64,000 nt of DNA from Heterodera schachtii (Eukaryota; Nematoda; Chromadorea; Rhabditida; Heteroderidae): NCBI GenBank assembly GCA_023374025.1, contig SIJG01000002.1:3541626-3605625 (forward strand). Reading direction: 5' to 3'. The notes under the pieces were generated by a model, which worked only from the letters and a program-made list of their open reading frames with translations, was not told the DNA's origin and did no database searches. How positions within the stretch are numbered: position 1 is the first letter of the stretch; the number at the start of each line of letters is the position of its first letter. The position numbers were made by a program, and so were the translations under genes. This document shows positions 36,771 through 47,762 of this stretch, piece after piece.

Positions 36771-37389
36771 AGTTACCAAGCCATCTCCTCGCATCAAACA
36801 TTCGATTTGCACATACACATTTTCAGGCAAAGTTATAAACCTTTACATATTACTTTACACACCCACACCCTCACATTTTTAACCACCTAAGTTAATACTT
36901 ATTTTTTTAAACTCCCAAAACTTAATTAATCCTGGTTACTACTACATAGTAGCATCCAGCGAGTTATAATAAAACTGTTAACTTTTATTTCTCTTGGCCT
37001 TCTCGCACCTTCCTTCTCTTGTACCCTTCCGAATTAATTGGTCAAAATACTACCTCTCTATTTTACAGTTTTAATTAAATTAAACCTTCGGTACCAAAAT
37101 TCCTATATTACGCAATTCCAAACACAAAAACAAGTAGGATTACCCTCACTGGGTTATCTTGCTAAAAAACAATTAAAATCTTATCTCCTCTCTCAATTTA
37201 ACCTCCTTAAATCCATGATTTTTTCCTATTTAATTAATTTGATTTTCCATTTGGATTTTTTTTCTAATCAATTTCTTTTACTTTAATATTAAAAAGCATT
37301 AAACGATACAATATCCAGGAAATTAATTTTGTATGTTATCGTTTTTAAACTGTCATTTTTTTTCTTTAATTTATTAATCCAAAATTATG

Positions 37390-38440
37390 TTTGATTCTCC
37401 ATGAAGCCTAAAATGCAACAATTCTTAAAAAAAGCGATTTTCCTCAAAGGGATATATTGCATAAAATCCACTACAGTCCCAAATAAATCCTTTTAAATTA
37501 GTAAAGAGGGCTAAATTATCATCTCAATTCCCCAACCCACACGTTTCCTTTTCAGAATTTCTGCCCTATTCTAAATTTTTGAATTTATCCGTTCGCTTTC
37601 TTAATTTCCGCTTCGGTTCCTAACTGTTTAATTAGCCAAAATTAATTATCTATCCTTTTGCATCAATAAATCCCGAAATTAGCATTTTGTTTTTTCTAAA
37701 TGAACCCCGAAATCCAACCATTCTAAAAACAAAAAACGCAGATTTTCCTCAACGGGATCTTTTGCAGAAAAGCGATTGTAACCCTGTCCAAAATTAATAT
37801 TAAAAAAAATTTTTGACATCACTCCATTCCCCAACGCGGTTTCCATTTCATAATTTACATTTTACAAACTCTATTTCTCACATCCTGCATTCATAAACGA
37901 CGCCACGGCATAATGCCTCCCGATTAAAGTTTTCCGTATTTGGATTTTTAATTCTGCTTGGTTGGTTACCAACGCCAGCTTTTCCCTCGATTTTAGACCA
38001 ATTCCGGCTTCCTCCCTGAATACCAAACAGTTTTTCCCACTGATTTTGTTTCACCAATTTTCGTAATCAATTCCTCATTCTTAAAAAAAGCGATTTCCCC
38101 TAAAGGGATATATTGCAAAAAAAAAAAAATCCACTGCAATCCCAATAAATCGTTTTCAATTAGTAAAAAGGTCTAAATTATCATCTCAATTTCCCCAACA
38201 CACAAATTTCCATTTTAATTTCTGCCCTATTTTTCTAAATTTTTGAATTTATCTATTAGCTTTCAATCCTAATTTCCGATTAGTTTCCTAATTGTTTAGT
38301 TAGCCGAATTAATCCGTCCATCCTTTTGCACCAAATTCCCGAAATTAAAGTTTTGTTTTTCCAAAACCCCAAAATCCATCCATTCTAAAAACAAAGTACA
38401 AGCGGATTTTCCTCTACGGGATTTCTTGCAGAAAAGCGGT
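37390..38440. repeat. ~690-bp internal duplication in the LTR element
   Basis: 37390-37790 recurs at about 38075-38445: both have TTAAAAAAAGCGATTT..., an AAAGGGATATATTGCA segment, ATTTCTGCCCTATT and GATTTTCCTC-ACGGGAT. AT-rich, non-coding. Confidence 0.65.
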
Positions 38441-38856
38441 AATTCCTTTCCCAACGCAGTTTTAATGTCATATTTTACATTTCAAAAATCCATATTTCTC
38501 AAAACGATGACATGGCACAATGTCCCCCACACTTCCTTCCTATTTCCAGCCCATGGTAGTCCAACTGTCCTCCTCTCCAACCACACCCGAACCACACTAC
38601 AACAAAATATTTCTTTTTTCAGGAATCCTTGGAACTTCACTTTGTGTTTAACGCTCAGATCCAGTGACCATTGCTCAAACAACCTTGCCTATATGCACCG
38701 CGCAATGAAATCACAGATGATATGAACTCAATGAAGGAAAGATGATATGATGAGTGATTTGATGATTCCGTTTTCGATGGTCATTCATATCTCCTCCTAT
38801 TTTTCACCATCTACGCCCACCAAAGACCAGGGACGGTCTTCGGGTAGCGTCGGAGA

Positions 38857-39453
38857 TGTAACCCACAACCCCTTCCCAATTTACTCAAAACCCCGGGACT
38901 CAATTAGGCGAATCTTCCTCCTACCGTTAACACATTTCCCCTTTCCCACCTTATCTTTCCGTTCTATCTCCCTCTTATCCTTTTCACATCCGATCCCCCT
39001 TTTTTTCCCTTTTCCGTTCCCTTCCGCCACTTACGGACACTTTTCACGTACAAAAGGCACTCCGATCACACCATGATCGGAGGGGGAATGGACGTCAATC
39101 GACAATCAGTCGTTCTTTCCTCCTCCGTCCCTTCTCTCCCAAGGCCTTTTTCCCTCCTCCCCCCCCCCCGGGCTTTTCGCATCCCAAAGGCTTAAATCTC
39201 CAATCCCTCCAGGGCACTTTCCTTTAGCAACGGCATTCTCAAATCAATCGATCGTTCCCTTTTCCTAATTTTACACAAACCCGGCACTTATTTTAAATAA
39301 TTTTATTTCATTTATTTCCTTATTTTCGTTAATAAATATAAAATTCAATTGGACATTTGGCAATTAAACGGAAATTAAATTGGGAAATTCGGCAATAAAT
39401 AAAGGGACTTTTTCGGTTATTTTCCCTCCCGGCCCGGCACGTTCCCACATTTC
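38857..39453. repeat. right LTR
   Basis: Direct repeat partner of 31163-31762, with a shorter C run near 39160. Confidence 0.85.
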
Positions 39454-39888
39454 TCGGCAAAGTTCACAATCGCACCGCGCCGCTCAATGATTCGACTAAA
39501 AAGGAATAAATACAAAATGATTTGTCACTTTAACGCATATTAAAAGAATTTGTACTCACCCCGAATTAATGCCGTTGTTTTGTCCCGTTTCGATGCAAAT
39601 TCAATTGCTGCTGGATCGGCAGAAAAAACCACACCAAAAAGATCAGATGAACAATTCGATGAACTCATTGAGAAATTGTGACGCGCGCAATGGTAGGCTA
39701 GTGTTAATTCTGCTGCGAGACACAGTTTCTCTTCAGAAGCCTTAATCAATTGAATTAGATTATTTAATGAGTCCAAAATGAATTACCGATTTTTGTTTGA
39801 CAAAATCAGTCAAAGGCACGTTTCTATTAAATTCTGCCAAATTCTTTTTTTTTTGTTTGGTGGTTTTGATGTGGTCCGTGATTATTTT

Positions 39889-40067
39889 TTCGCCCATTTT
39901 ATGTATTTTGTAATTTTATCACACGTTTTACAAAAAAATTTGTCATTTCCTTTGTTGCTTTTTTGGATGGAATCGGCCTTGAATTTCTCCGAATATTTAG
40001 AATCATAATTTGATATTCCTCCGCCAGGCTTTTTGTGAGAATATTTCTTCCTTTTTGGAGAGGAGAC
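39889..40067 (-). CDS. possible exon with a CxxC motif
   Basis: Minus strand after the acceptor aaatttcag: VSSPKRKKYSHKKPGGGISN, then DKFFCKTCDKITKYIKWAKK and a TAA. The CxxC pair and lysine-rich composition suggest a zinc knuckle or nuclear protein piece. It lies upstream of the ankyrin exon on the same strand and may belong to the same gene, but I find no matching donor. Confidence 0.3.
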
Positions 40068-40339
40068 CTGAAATTTGCTATGTAAAAAGTCAATTTGTAA
40101 AAATCACCCCAAATTTATCACTCAAGACAGAAACGGCTAAATCTGAAATTGCTTCCTCAGCGCTTGAAATTTGAGTTGAAGATGATTGTTGAAATGTAAC
40201 TTTGGAATGAAATCAGAAATAGATTTTTGGGACATTCTGCAGACTAGAAAATGAGGATCAAAAATTAATAAAATAAACCTGAACAATTAACGAAAACTAC
40301 ATTTGGCTCTTAATTTTGGCAAAATGTTTAATAAAATTC

Positions 40340-41372
40340 AAATAAATGAATTGAAAATAGGAAACCCGGCAAAAACCCGGCAACTTCAAAAACCCGGCAA
40401 AGACCCCCAAAACCCGGCAAATGCCGGGTTTCCAGGGTAAAATCGCACCCCTGCCCTCATGTTAACTTTTTTCTTTGTCATCCAAATCCAACATTGTTGG
40501 TATCATTCGAAAGTGATCTTAATATGCTTATTAGCCTTACAAACAAAACAATAAACAGACTATAGTGTCCCAGTCCGTGTTTTTTACATAAAAATGGCAC
40601 TTCCCCGCCCCACTGGGCCCCAGGGAGACATGAAGTTTGGGCACCAGAAATTTGGGCACCGGGAGTTTGGGCACCAGAAGAGGTAGGGATAAGTGTCCCA
40701 GTCCGTGATTTTTTACATGAAAATTGGCGGGGAAGTGCCATCTTTATGTAAAAAAACGGACTGTGACACTATAGTCTGTTTATTGTTTTGTTTGTAAGGC
40801 TAATAAGCATATAAAGATCACTTTCGAATGATACCAACAATGTTGGATTTGGATGACAAAGAAAAAAGTTAACATGAGGGCAGGGGTGCGATTTTACCCT
40901 GGAAACCCGGCATTAGCCTGTATTCAGGTCTAAGTCCAAACAGAAACTAGTACACGTTTAACTCTACGTTTAAACAACCGTAAGAATTGACTAAATAATA
41001 AGATGCCAGGTTTCCGTACATAAATTTAATTTTTTTAATTTTCAAGAACATAAAAATTTTGAGCAAAGGGTTGTTAAATTACTAAATTTTAATGATTTAT
41101 ATAAAATTTTACATATTTATTTTGTTTTATTTTTTTAATCCCTACCTCTTCTGGTGCCCAAACTTCCCGGTGCCCAAATTTCTGGTGCCCAAACTTCATG
41201 TCGCCCTGGGGCCCAGTGGGGCGGGGAAGTGCCATTTTTATGTAAAAAATCACGGACTGGGACACTATAGTCTGTTTATTGTTTTGTTTGTAGGCTAATA
41301 AGCATATTAAGATCACTTTCGAATGATACCAACAATGTTGGATTTGGATGACAAAGAAAAAAGTTAAACATG
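40340..41372. mobile_element. palindromic foldback-like element with a third inverted copy
   Basis: 40420-40690 and 40693-40915 are inverted copies of each other (through CATTGTTGG, CTATAGTCTGTTTATTG and GGCGGGGAAGTGCCAT), forming a near 500-bp palindrome. A further copy of the right-hand arm lies at 41147-41372, preceded by the same GGTGCCCAAACTTC words as 40630-40675. The left outer part (40360-40430) repeats AACCCGGCAA. No ORF and no certain target duplication. Confidence 0.6.
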
Positions 41373-41523
41373 CAGGGTCCGAACCGTGGTGGACGAACTG
41401 ACGGGTTCCGCTGATCCGGACTATTTTCGTGCGTTATTAAACGTCGGATGATTCGTCACAGGCAAAAATGGATATTTCGGTACCCGATTTTTTTAAATAT
41501 GAAAAGGCAGGCGCGCCCCTCTC

Positions 41524-41852
41524 CTTGTCACACTGTTTCTTGCCTAACTATCCCTTTACATACTATTATCTCTTCACTCTCTCTCTCCTCTCTTTCTCAT
41601 CACTCAACTCTCTCCTCCTCTTTCTGTCAACTCTCATTTCTTTCGCTGTCTCTCATAAATGTGTACATTCTCTCGCTGTTGTCCCCATGAATTCCAATCA
41701 GTCAGTCAATTGATTTGGCTTTTCTCTCTCTGAAAAGCATAGAAAAAGCAGAAATGAATACACATATGTAAAAGTGTATTATCATTAGGGGTGCCAAAAA
41801 TAAACAACAAACAGGTGCCAATCCCATGGCCAATTATGCCCTATGGAAACGC
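41524..41852. repeat. intact copy of repeat Q (empty site for E2)
   Basis: Continuous version of 18690-18806 joined to 27873-28107, with a single CTTTCTGTC at the point where E2 sits in the other copy. Confidence 0.8.
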
Positions 41853-42260
41853 AACGACAAATACAAATTAATCAGAACATTTGGGAGACCTGATTATTGA
41901 TCAATGATCACCAGCAGTCAGGGCTACAAATTATATTTTTAGCCAATTTTTAAAAGATAAAAGAAAATGGCAGGCGCCGTCGGATTTGTAAAAAATTGTT
42001 TTCTTACCATTCTTAGAGATATTATGTTGTGGATTTTTGGCAAATTTGAATTCAGGATTCTGCGATAAAGAAAGGACAAAACTTGAAAGAAAAACCGTGC
42101 AAAAATGTTCGGTAAATTTCGCCGAACAAATAAGCCAAAATTGGACACTTCGCCACCCGCCCGACGTTTAGTCGCCAACCGATATTTCGCACCCAAAACC
42201 AAAATCGGATGTTCGCCACTCAAGCAGAAATCGTAAATACGAAAATAGTCTTTTATCTTA
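41853..42260. other. intergenic
   Basis: No supported feature. A minus-strand frame at 41939-42223 is open but has no recognisable pattern. Confidence 0.4.
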
Positions 42261-42365
42261 TCATCAATTCATTCAGTTTTCTGCTGATGAGTGTCCACTT
42301 GGGCCGGGAGTCGCGTCGAGAAGTCTAAAAATGAAAAGGAAAATTTAAAAAATAATTTAATTTAA

Positions 42366-45300
42366 TTAATAGGCATTGATTGACCCGTCGCCAAATCCAT
42401 CCTCTTTAACATCAAAGAAGAGCAAATTCCATGGATTCTTTTCATCTTCAGATTGCCTTACATACGCCTCCTTCTCCCATTTTGTCCATTTGCTTTCATC
42501 GCGCAAAAGCGGCGAACGGACGAGCAAAAAAACGACATAACGCCAAATGGGCGGAGTCAAAGTTCGGTCCAAATAGCGCTCGTCGTAATAATGTTTGAGC
42601 GTTAATTGCTCCCGAGTCAATTGGTTGACCAAATGGAAGGGCACAATTATGGAGGGACAATCAACGGATTGGAAATGAATGCGAATGATGAAATTGGCAG
42701 GAGATGAAGCATTTAAAAAGGCCTAAAAAATTACATACATTTTTTTGAATCAAAGGGAGGCAAAAAAAACATAGAAAAGAGAGCTGCTGCATGTATCAAC
42801 TCAGGTTTCAACTAGAGTTGAGCGGGACCGGGAATTTTGGGCAAAACCGGGACCGGGACTTGCCGGAACGTGAGAAGCCGGGACCGGGACCTCGATTTTT
42901 TTTCGGGACCGGGACCGGGAACCGGGACCAACCGGGAAATTTTAAAAATTCAAAAAAATTTTAAAAAATTTAAAATTAAAAAAAAATTCAATTAATTTAT
43001 TTCAAATGAAAATAATATAAAATTAAATTTTTATTTTGTTTTTTATTTAATAACATCCAAAAGTTAAAGTATAATTAAATTAATGAAAAGTTTCAAATTA
43101 AATTTATTTCAATTATTTAAAAAATATTCATTTTCAGACTAAATGGTAGAATATTATTAGAAATTTATATTCTTTTCTAATTATTTTTTCGGCGCGCTTT
43201 TTCCAAAAAACTTTTGGGGAAGAAGGGGGGTACGGCGGTGCCGATAGGCGCCGCAGGGGAAAATTATGAAAATTTGAGTGCAATTTGTTAACAGATTATC
43301 AACAAAAAGGCAGGTTTTTTGGATTTATTAGGCTCAATTTATACATATTTTCATTTAAAAAAATGATAAAATATGTATAATAAATAAGAAAGTATAAGCA
43401 ACCATATTTTGTCGATAGGAAAACCATGAGTATACAAAAAAAAATTCAAAATATCCATTTGCACAATTGTTTGCGACACTTTTAAAGAATTTTTTAAATC
43501 ATTTTTTTAAATTTTTTCTTTGACTCCAATTTTCATCACTAATTTTTCACTCAGACCCCTATTCTTACCAGTGCTTGTTTTTCCCGGTTCCCGGTTGCCC
43601 TACCGGGACCTGAGCTTTTCAAAATCCGGGACCGGGACCTCGGATGACCGGGAATTCCCGGTCCCGCTCAACTCTAGTTTCAACTAAAGAAAATATGTTT
43701 TACTTCAAAAATACCCCCTCAACTAATAATTTTGGCAGTCAAAAATTCGAAATAAAAACAATAATCGTTAATTACGACCTAATTATCTCTCTAAGGGTTA
43801 GCATTTTTATAAATTCAAATTCGCTTACCGTTTTAATTCCTTTAACCGTTGATGACCAATTGTATCGCCTTGCTAGACAGTGCAACTCCTTCGGAACGCC
43901 GTCCGGTCGTGGCGAGGAGAACAGCCATTTGGCCACCGCTTGTGCCGCCGACGACGCATTGTCACTGTCCTCCATTGCTGAAACGCGTAAAAAAACCGAA
44001 TAGCGGATTAAAATGGTCACAAGAGTGGAATTTTTATGAACCACGAGCACGAATCGAAGTTGCATCCCACCTTTGGCACTTTCGTTGGCCGGAAAATCTG
44101 GGAAAAAGTAGCTGAAGGAGAGCTTTCGAAGAGATGGGCAATTGGCGTCGCTGAGAATGGACGGGAGGAAAAGCCGCAAAGAGTGGACACTGACGTCATA
44201 GGTAAAGGCCAATTGGCGAGTTTTGTGCTTGAGAATTGGCCAAATGAAGCGCAAAAACAGAGATGAAAAGCGATCGTCGCAAAAGTCAAAAGTCAAAAAT
44301 GTGAGAACGGAGGCGAACAGAGGACGCAAACGGAGGAGAAAAGCGACGACATTTTGGTCAATGTACCTGAAAATGTGCACAAGGAATAAGCATGCTTTAA
44401 ATTTTGGATTCGTCTGTAAAAAATCCCTCTAAATCAAATCGAAAGTGTTGGTCGAGTCTAAAAATTGGTTGGAACTCGAGAATCGGCACCGTACTTTGAC
44501 CACCAAATGTGCCCTTTTGAACCTTTAGTTTTGATTTGCTAATGAGCTGTTTTTGTTGACAAAGACAACATGGGATATTTTTTGGTTTTTAATTAAATTG
44601 TTAAGAAATGATTAAGAATTTGGAAATTTGGAATATTTAGTTAATTAGCAAAAGGAATATTAGCAAAAGAAACAAATGAAACGTCAACCGGAATAGAGAC
44701 CATGACAATAAATGGCCAGATGCGTGCAGCAGCACTGAAAACTAAATTACCGAACTATACTTGACACATAGAAAATTAAATACTAAAAACTCAAAATTTG
44801 ACCAAAGTGTCGGGTCGGACTGTCAACTTTATGTATGGCAAAATGCCAAATGTTGCTTGGCACACTTTGTGGGATCATTCTTTTTATTTTTTAAGAGTCA
44901 TCTAAGCATTTTGACTGATTTGAAGCTCTGCTGGTATGCTCTTTTATTGCCCGACTCCAAAATTTCTCGAGGTTCGAGAAACGGCATAGAGCTTTCATCA
45001 GCAAAATAGATAGGCCCATTTGAACCGAGGAGGACGGGAGGGAGTGAGACCCATTACCCGTCGACAGCGGAGGAGGGGAAGCGGATTTTTGGTATTCAAC
45101 TTGCCACAGAGATGGTCTTATTTAGTCGTATTTATCCATTTTCTAGAATATAAATCCATATTTTGGAATATTTTATCGTTTTATGCCGTATTTTTGTTCC
45201 TTTCTTACCTTATGCTCACGAATTTCAATTCGATGATTTTGTTTGGCATCGGCACTTGCGCAATTGGCAAAGACTTTACATGGAATTTGTCAATTTGCAT

Positions 45301-45580
45301 TTCTTTTGTCCCATTTTGTCCAAATTTGTGACAAATTTGGAAGTGTTTCAATGACCATTTGCGCGTTTTGAAGTGTTCGTCCACAAAACGGTCAAATCGG
45401 TGGCTGAGCAGCGCAATTTGAAGGCCGAGTTGGGAAGGGGCGAGCAAAGCGAACACCGCCAGCCAACAGTCGGCGGGGATGAAGCTGAGGATCACTTTGT
45501 CAGAGTCGAAGCATTAATTTAAATTTTAATTACATTGCCCTTCTCATCTCCTCTTCTGCTCCTTCAGGGCTTTCCGACAT
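42366..45580 (-). CDS. F-box-like family protein, copy B, 371 residues, 5 exons
   Basis: Exons: 45580-45534, 45484-45209, 44366-44080, 43977-43829 and 42722-42366; the total is divisible by 3 and all phases agree (2, 2, 1, 0). Starts MSESPEGAEEEMRRA. Exon 2 (acceptor gatcctcag) gives IFIPADCWLAVFALLAPSQL, then ALLSHRFDRFVDEHFKTRKW. Exon 3 gives RYIDQNVVAFLLRLRPLFAS. Exon 4 gives AQAVAKWLFSSPRPDGVPKE. Exon 5 gives REQLTLKHYYDERYLDR and ends DGFGDGSINAY. The order (F-box-like helix, RFD-HFK-RKW box, YID, AVAKWL-PR-DG, W-KWEKEA tail) is the cyst-nematode family layout as I recall it. Intron 4 hosts a hAT element. Its mirror twin is at 52781-55240. Confidence 0.8.
42813..43676. mobile_element. 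non-autonomous hAT element, 864 bp, TAGAGTTGAGCGGG ends
   Basis: Perfect 8-bp repeats GTTTCAAC flank it (42805-42812 and 43677-43684). TIRs read TAGAGTTGAGCGGGACCGGG at the left, inverted at the right, followed by CCGGGACCGGGAC-type runs on both sides. The cassette CGGCGGTGCCGATAGGCGCC lies at 43233-43255. It occupies intron 4 of F-box-like gene B and is absent from the mirror copy. Confidence 0.9.
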
Positions 45581-46359
45581 TTGGCAAATTAATGGAGGAC
45601 AAAAACAAATCTCTAAGTTTTGGTTTTGCCGTGTCTCTTTCCTTTTTGTGAGAAATTATTATCAAAATGCGCTTCTCGTTAAAATGGCCTTTTTTGGTTC
45701 TCGTTTTCGCCTTTTTTGGCAATTGTGCCGAGGCAAAAAGCAAAGCTTGGCACATAAATTATTCAAATTAATTTTTGGAACAAAAAAGGATAATCTTGGC
45801 AAAATGTTGCTACCAAAGCACCTTTCGGGGTGCTATTATGAGATTAACATTCACTTGTAGGATTATTTGGCATTTTTCCTGGCTTCTAAATGCTTTAAAT
45901 ATTGTTAGAAAAATTTTTTGTTTTCTTATAAAAGTTGTACTCCATTTTTACATATTTCCGAATTGGCACCAATAAATTTTATTTACATATTTTCATTTTT
46001 TGGAAACCATTTTCATTCATATTTAATGTCAGAAATTAATTTAAAAATATTACTTTCTATTTGCATTTTTAAGCCGTTCGAGATTTACAGAGATTTCTTA
46101 CTCATTTACAAATTAAAGGTTTTATTTATAAAAAAAACAATAATAAAATATTTTTTGCTTTCTTTTTTTCTTCCATAAGTCTTTATACGATACGTTTATT
46201 GGCAAAGTCGAAAAGCTATAGAACACGACATTAAAATGAGATTAGATTCCATAAAGCCAATGAGATTAGATTCCATAAAGCCAACAAAAACAGAAAAATT
46301 AAGTCTCCCCGGTGAACAGCGGCCCATTCCTCCCGACGCGCGCCGTTCACTCAAACCAA

Positions 46360-47624
46360 CTAAATGAGAGATAATTGAACATTATGGCACATTAAAGTGC
46401 TGCTGCACTGGTTTCTGACTGACTCTTCCGCTTCAATTGGTTCGTCTCCGTCCTTCGCGCACATCACGATCTGATTCCACTGCGCCTCAAAAGTCCACCG
46501 AAGTGCTTCCCTCTCCCACTCAGCCAAAATGTTAGCACTTAGCGCACCCGAACAACGGATGAGCAGAAAATAGCCGTCGATGGAAGTGCGTTTCAAAAGT
46601 AAATGCTCGCCCAAGTTGTTGGTCACCTCACGCGGCGCGTTCGTCACAATTAAGAAATCGATCCAAAGAACAACAATGAAGTTTACAGTGGATACAGCAT
46701 TGAAAAAAGCCTGAAAAAGCTAAACAGTGATAAGTGATAACAACAATAATTCCCTCACATTTTCAATTTGATTGTATGTTTGTGGCCAATCAAATCTTGC
46801 GCACGTTTCAAAGAAGTCAATACGTAGAACTTTGGGAAGGCCGTTCGTGTGGGGAATTGTCAGCCATTGGGCCAAGGCTTGGCCGTCGGATGCATTGACA
46901 GTATCATTTGCCGGGAATTCAATGAAACAACCCTGCGAATGGATTGATCGGAGAGCACTGCATTCGCTCAGAAATCCCGGGGAGAGCTGACGCAAATTTC
47001 GAAATCCTTCAGAGACGAATTTCATTCCGATCATTTTGTTCTGGATTTTTGGCAAAATTTCTTGAAGACAAAACCCCAAAATGTTGGCATTTTCCGTATC
47101 AATCTTTAAGTTCGTCGAACACGAACTGAGAAGTGGCGACAAATGGCCAACAAATTCGGCGACCGAATGATGAGCATAACTAAATAAAGACAAAAAAATT
47201 AATCAAAGATCATTTTCCGCTTTGTTACCGGATATTAATGGCTCTGAACCCGATAATTTGTTTGGGCACATCCTCTTGTGGAATTGGTAAAGGAAGTCCA
47301 TCCAAATCCAAAACGCTGATTTGTTCTCCGCCTTCAGTTTCAATGACATCAATTTGAAAGGCACGGAAATACCATTTTCTCGATTTAAAATGTTGGTGAA
47401 TGCACTGCTTGAAGCGCTCACTGGTCAATGCAACTTTGAGGCCGAGTTCACGAGGAAGCATAAATTTAAACAACTTAAAGCAATTGTCGCTGCAAAGTGT
47501 TCTGAAAAAGAAAAGCATTCATTTTTCAACTTTAAAAACCTTTTAATTTTAAATAAAGCTTTAATTTGATAAATTGTCTTTACATTTCGTTCTCGCTTTG
47601 TTTAGAACTTCCGCCGCCGGACAT
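46360..47624 (-). CDS. F-box-like family protein A, 361 residues, 4 exons
   Basis: Exons: 47624-47584, 47501-47229, 47179-46759 and 46710-46360; total 1086 nt with consistent phases (2, 2, 0). Starts MSGGGSSKQSENE. Exon 2 (after ctttttcag) reads LCSDNCFKLFKFMLPRELGL, then KSRKWYFRAFQIDVI. Exon 3 carries YAHHSVAEFVGHLSPLLSS and GQALAQWLTIPHTNGLPKVL. Exon 4 carries NNLGEHLLLKRTSIDGYFLL and AEWEREALRWTFEAQWNQI. The layout matches copy B, but exons 3 and 4 of B are one exon here. Looks intact. Head-to-tail with copy B, 780 bp apart. In the mirror arm this gene is reduced to a fragment. Confidence 0.8.
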
Positions 47625-47762
47625 TTTGATGGAAATTTAGGGTAAAATTTCTGTATAAATAATTTCCAATAATAAAAAGAATAATGATAAGTATAGATGT
47701 GTTAGTGATAAAATACACATCATATAATTTATAGGTTTCCATTTTAATTTTTCTTTTATATA

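Larger units (their letters stand above)
31163..39453. mobile_element. non-autonomous LTR retrotransposon (LARD-like) carrying a satellite
   Basis: Direct repeats of ~600 bp (31163-31762 and 38857-39453) differ by a few bases and short indels. They begin TGTAACCC and are flanked by TCGGC (31158-31162 and 39454-39458). Right after the left LTR comes TGGTAGCACCGGATGG, which fits a tRNA primer-binding site starting TGG. The interior (about 7.1 kb) has no gag, protease, RT or integrase frame. It is a 31-bp satellite array followed by AT-rich sequence with an internal ~690-bp duplication. LTR termini are TG...TC rather than TG...CA. Superfamily unknown; a 4-5 bp duplication fits Ty3 or BEL. Confidence 0.8.
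30938..39776 (-). pseudogene. ankyrin-repeat gene split by an LTR element
   Basis: Minus-strand exon 1 runs from about 39776 to 39556 (LIQLIKASEEKLCLAAELTL ... KRDKTTALIRG); its first codon at the frame limit is TTG, so the true 5' border is unclear. Exon 2 begins at 39495 after ttttttag and reads IIERRGAIVNFA up to 39454. It then resumes without loss at 31162 as DKNGLSPLMGASVFGHIGLV and SYLIELGATIVQKDDKGHLP, to a stop at 30938. The restored order is a textbook ankyrin pattern (DKNGLSPLM..A...GH..LVSYLIELGA). The 8.3-kb LTR element sits exactly in this exon with a duplicated TCGGC. The gene is thus broken at this copy unless the element is spliced out, which I cannot support. Confidence 0.8.
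42261..47722. repeat. left arm of a large inverted duplication
   Basis: Inverted and similar to 51862-55611. Shared landmarks in mirrored order: the 42.26 kb GAATTGATGA end, F-box-like gene copy B, the AT-rich 45.9-46.25 kb stretch, the repeated ATTCCATAAAGCCAATGAG word, part of gene A, and the TGTTAGTGATAAAATACA end. The left arm alone keeps all of gene A and the hAT element at 42813. Confidence 0.85.

Noticed and set aside
34509..36890. 793-codon open frame on the plus strand
   Set aside because: It is the 31-bp satellite read through; the other two plus frames are equally open and the product has an exact 31-residue period.
45205..45495. Start of F-box-like copy B at a GTG (MILSFIPADCW)
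   Set aside because: A spliced start exon at 45580-45534 joins in phase to IFIPADCW after gatcctcag, and the mirror copy has the same structure.
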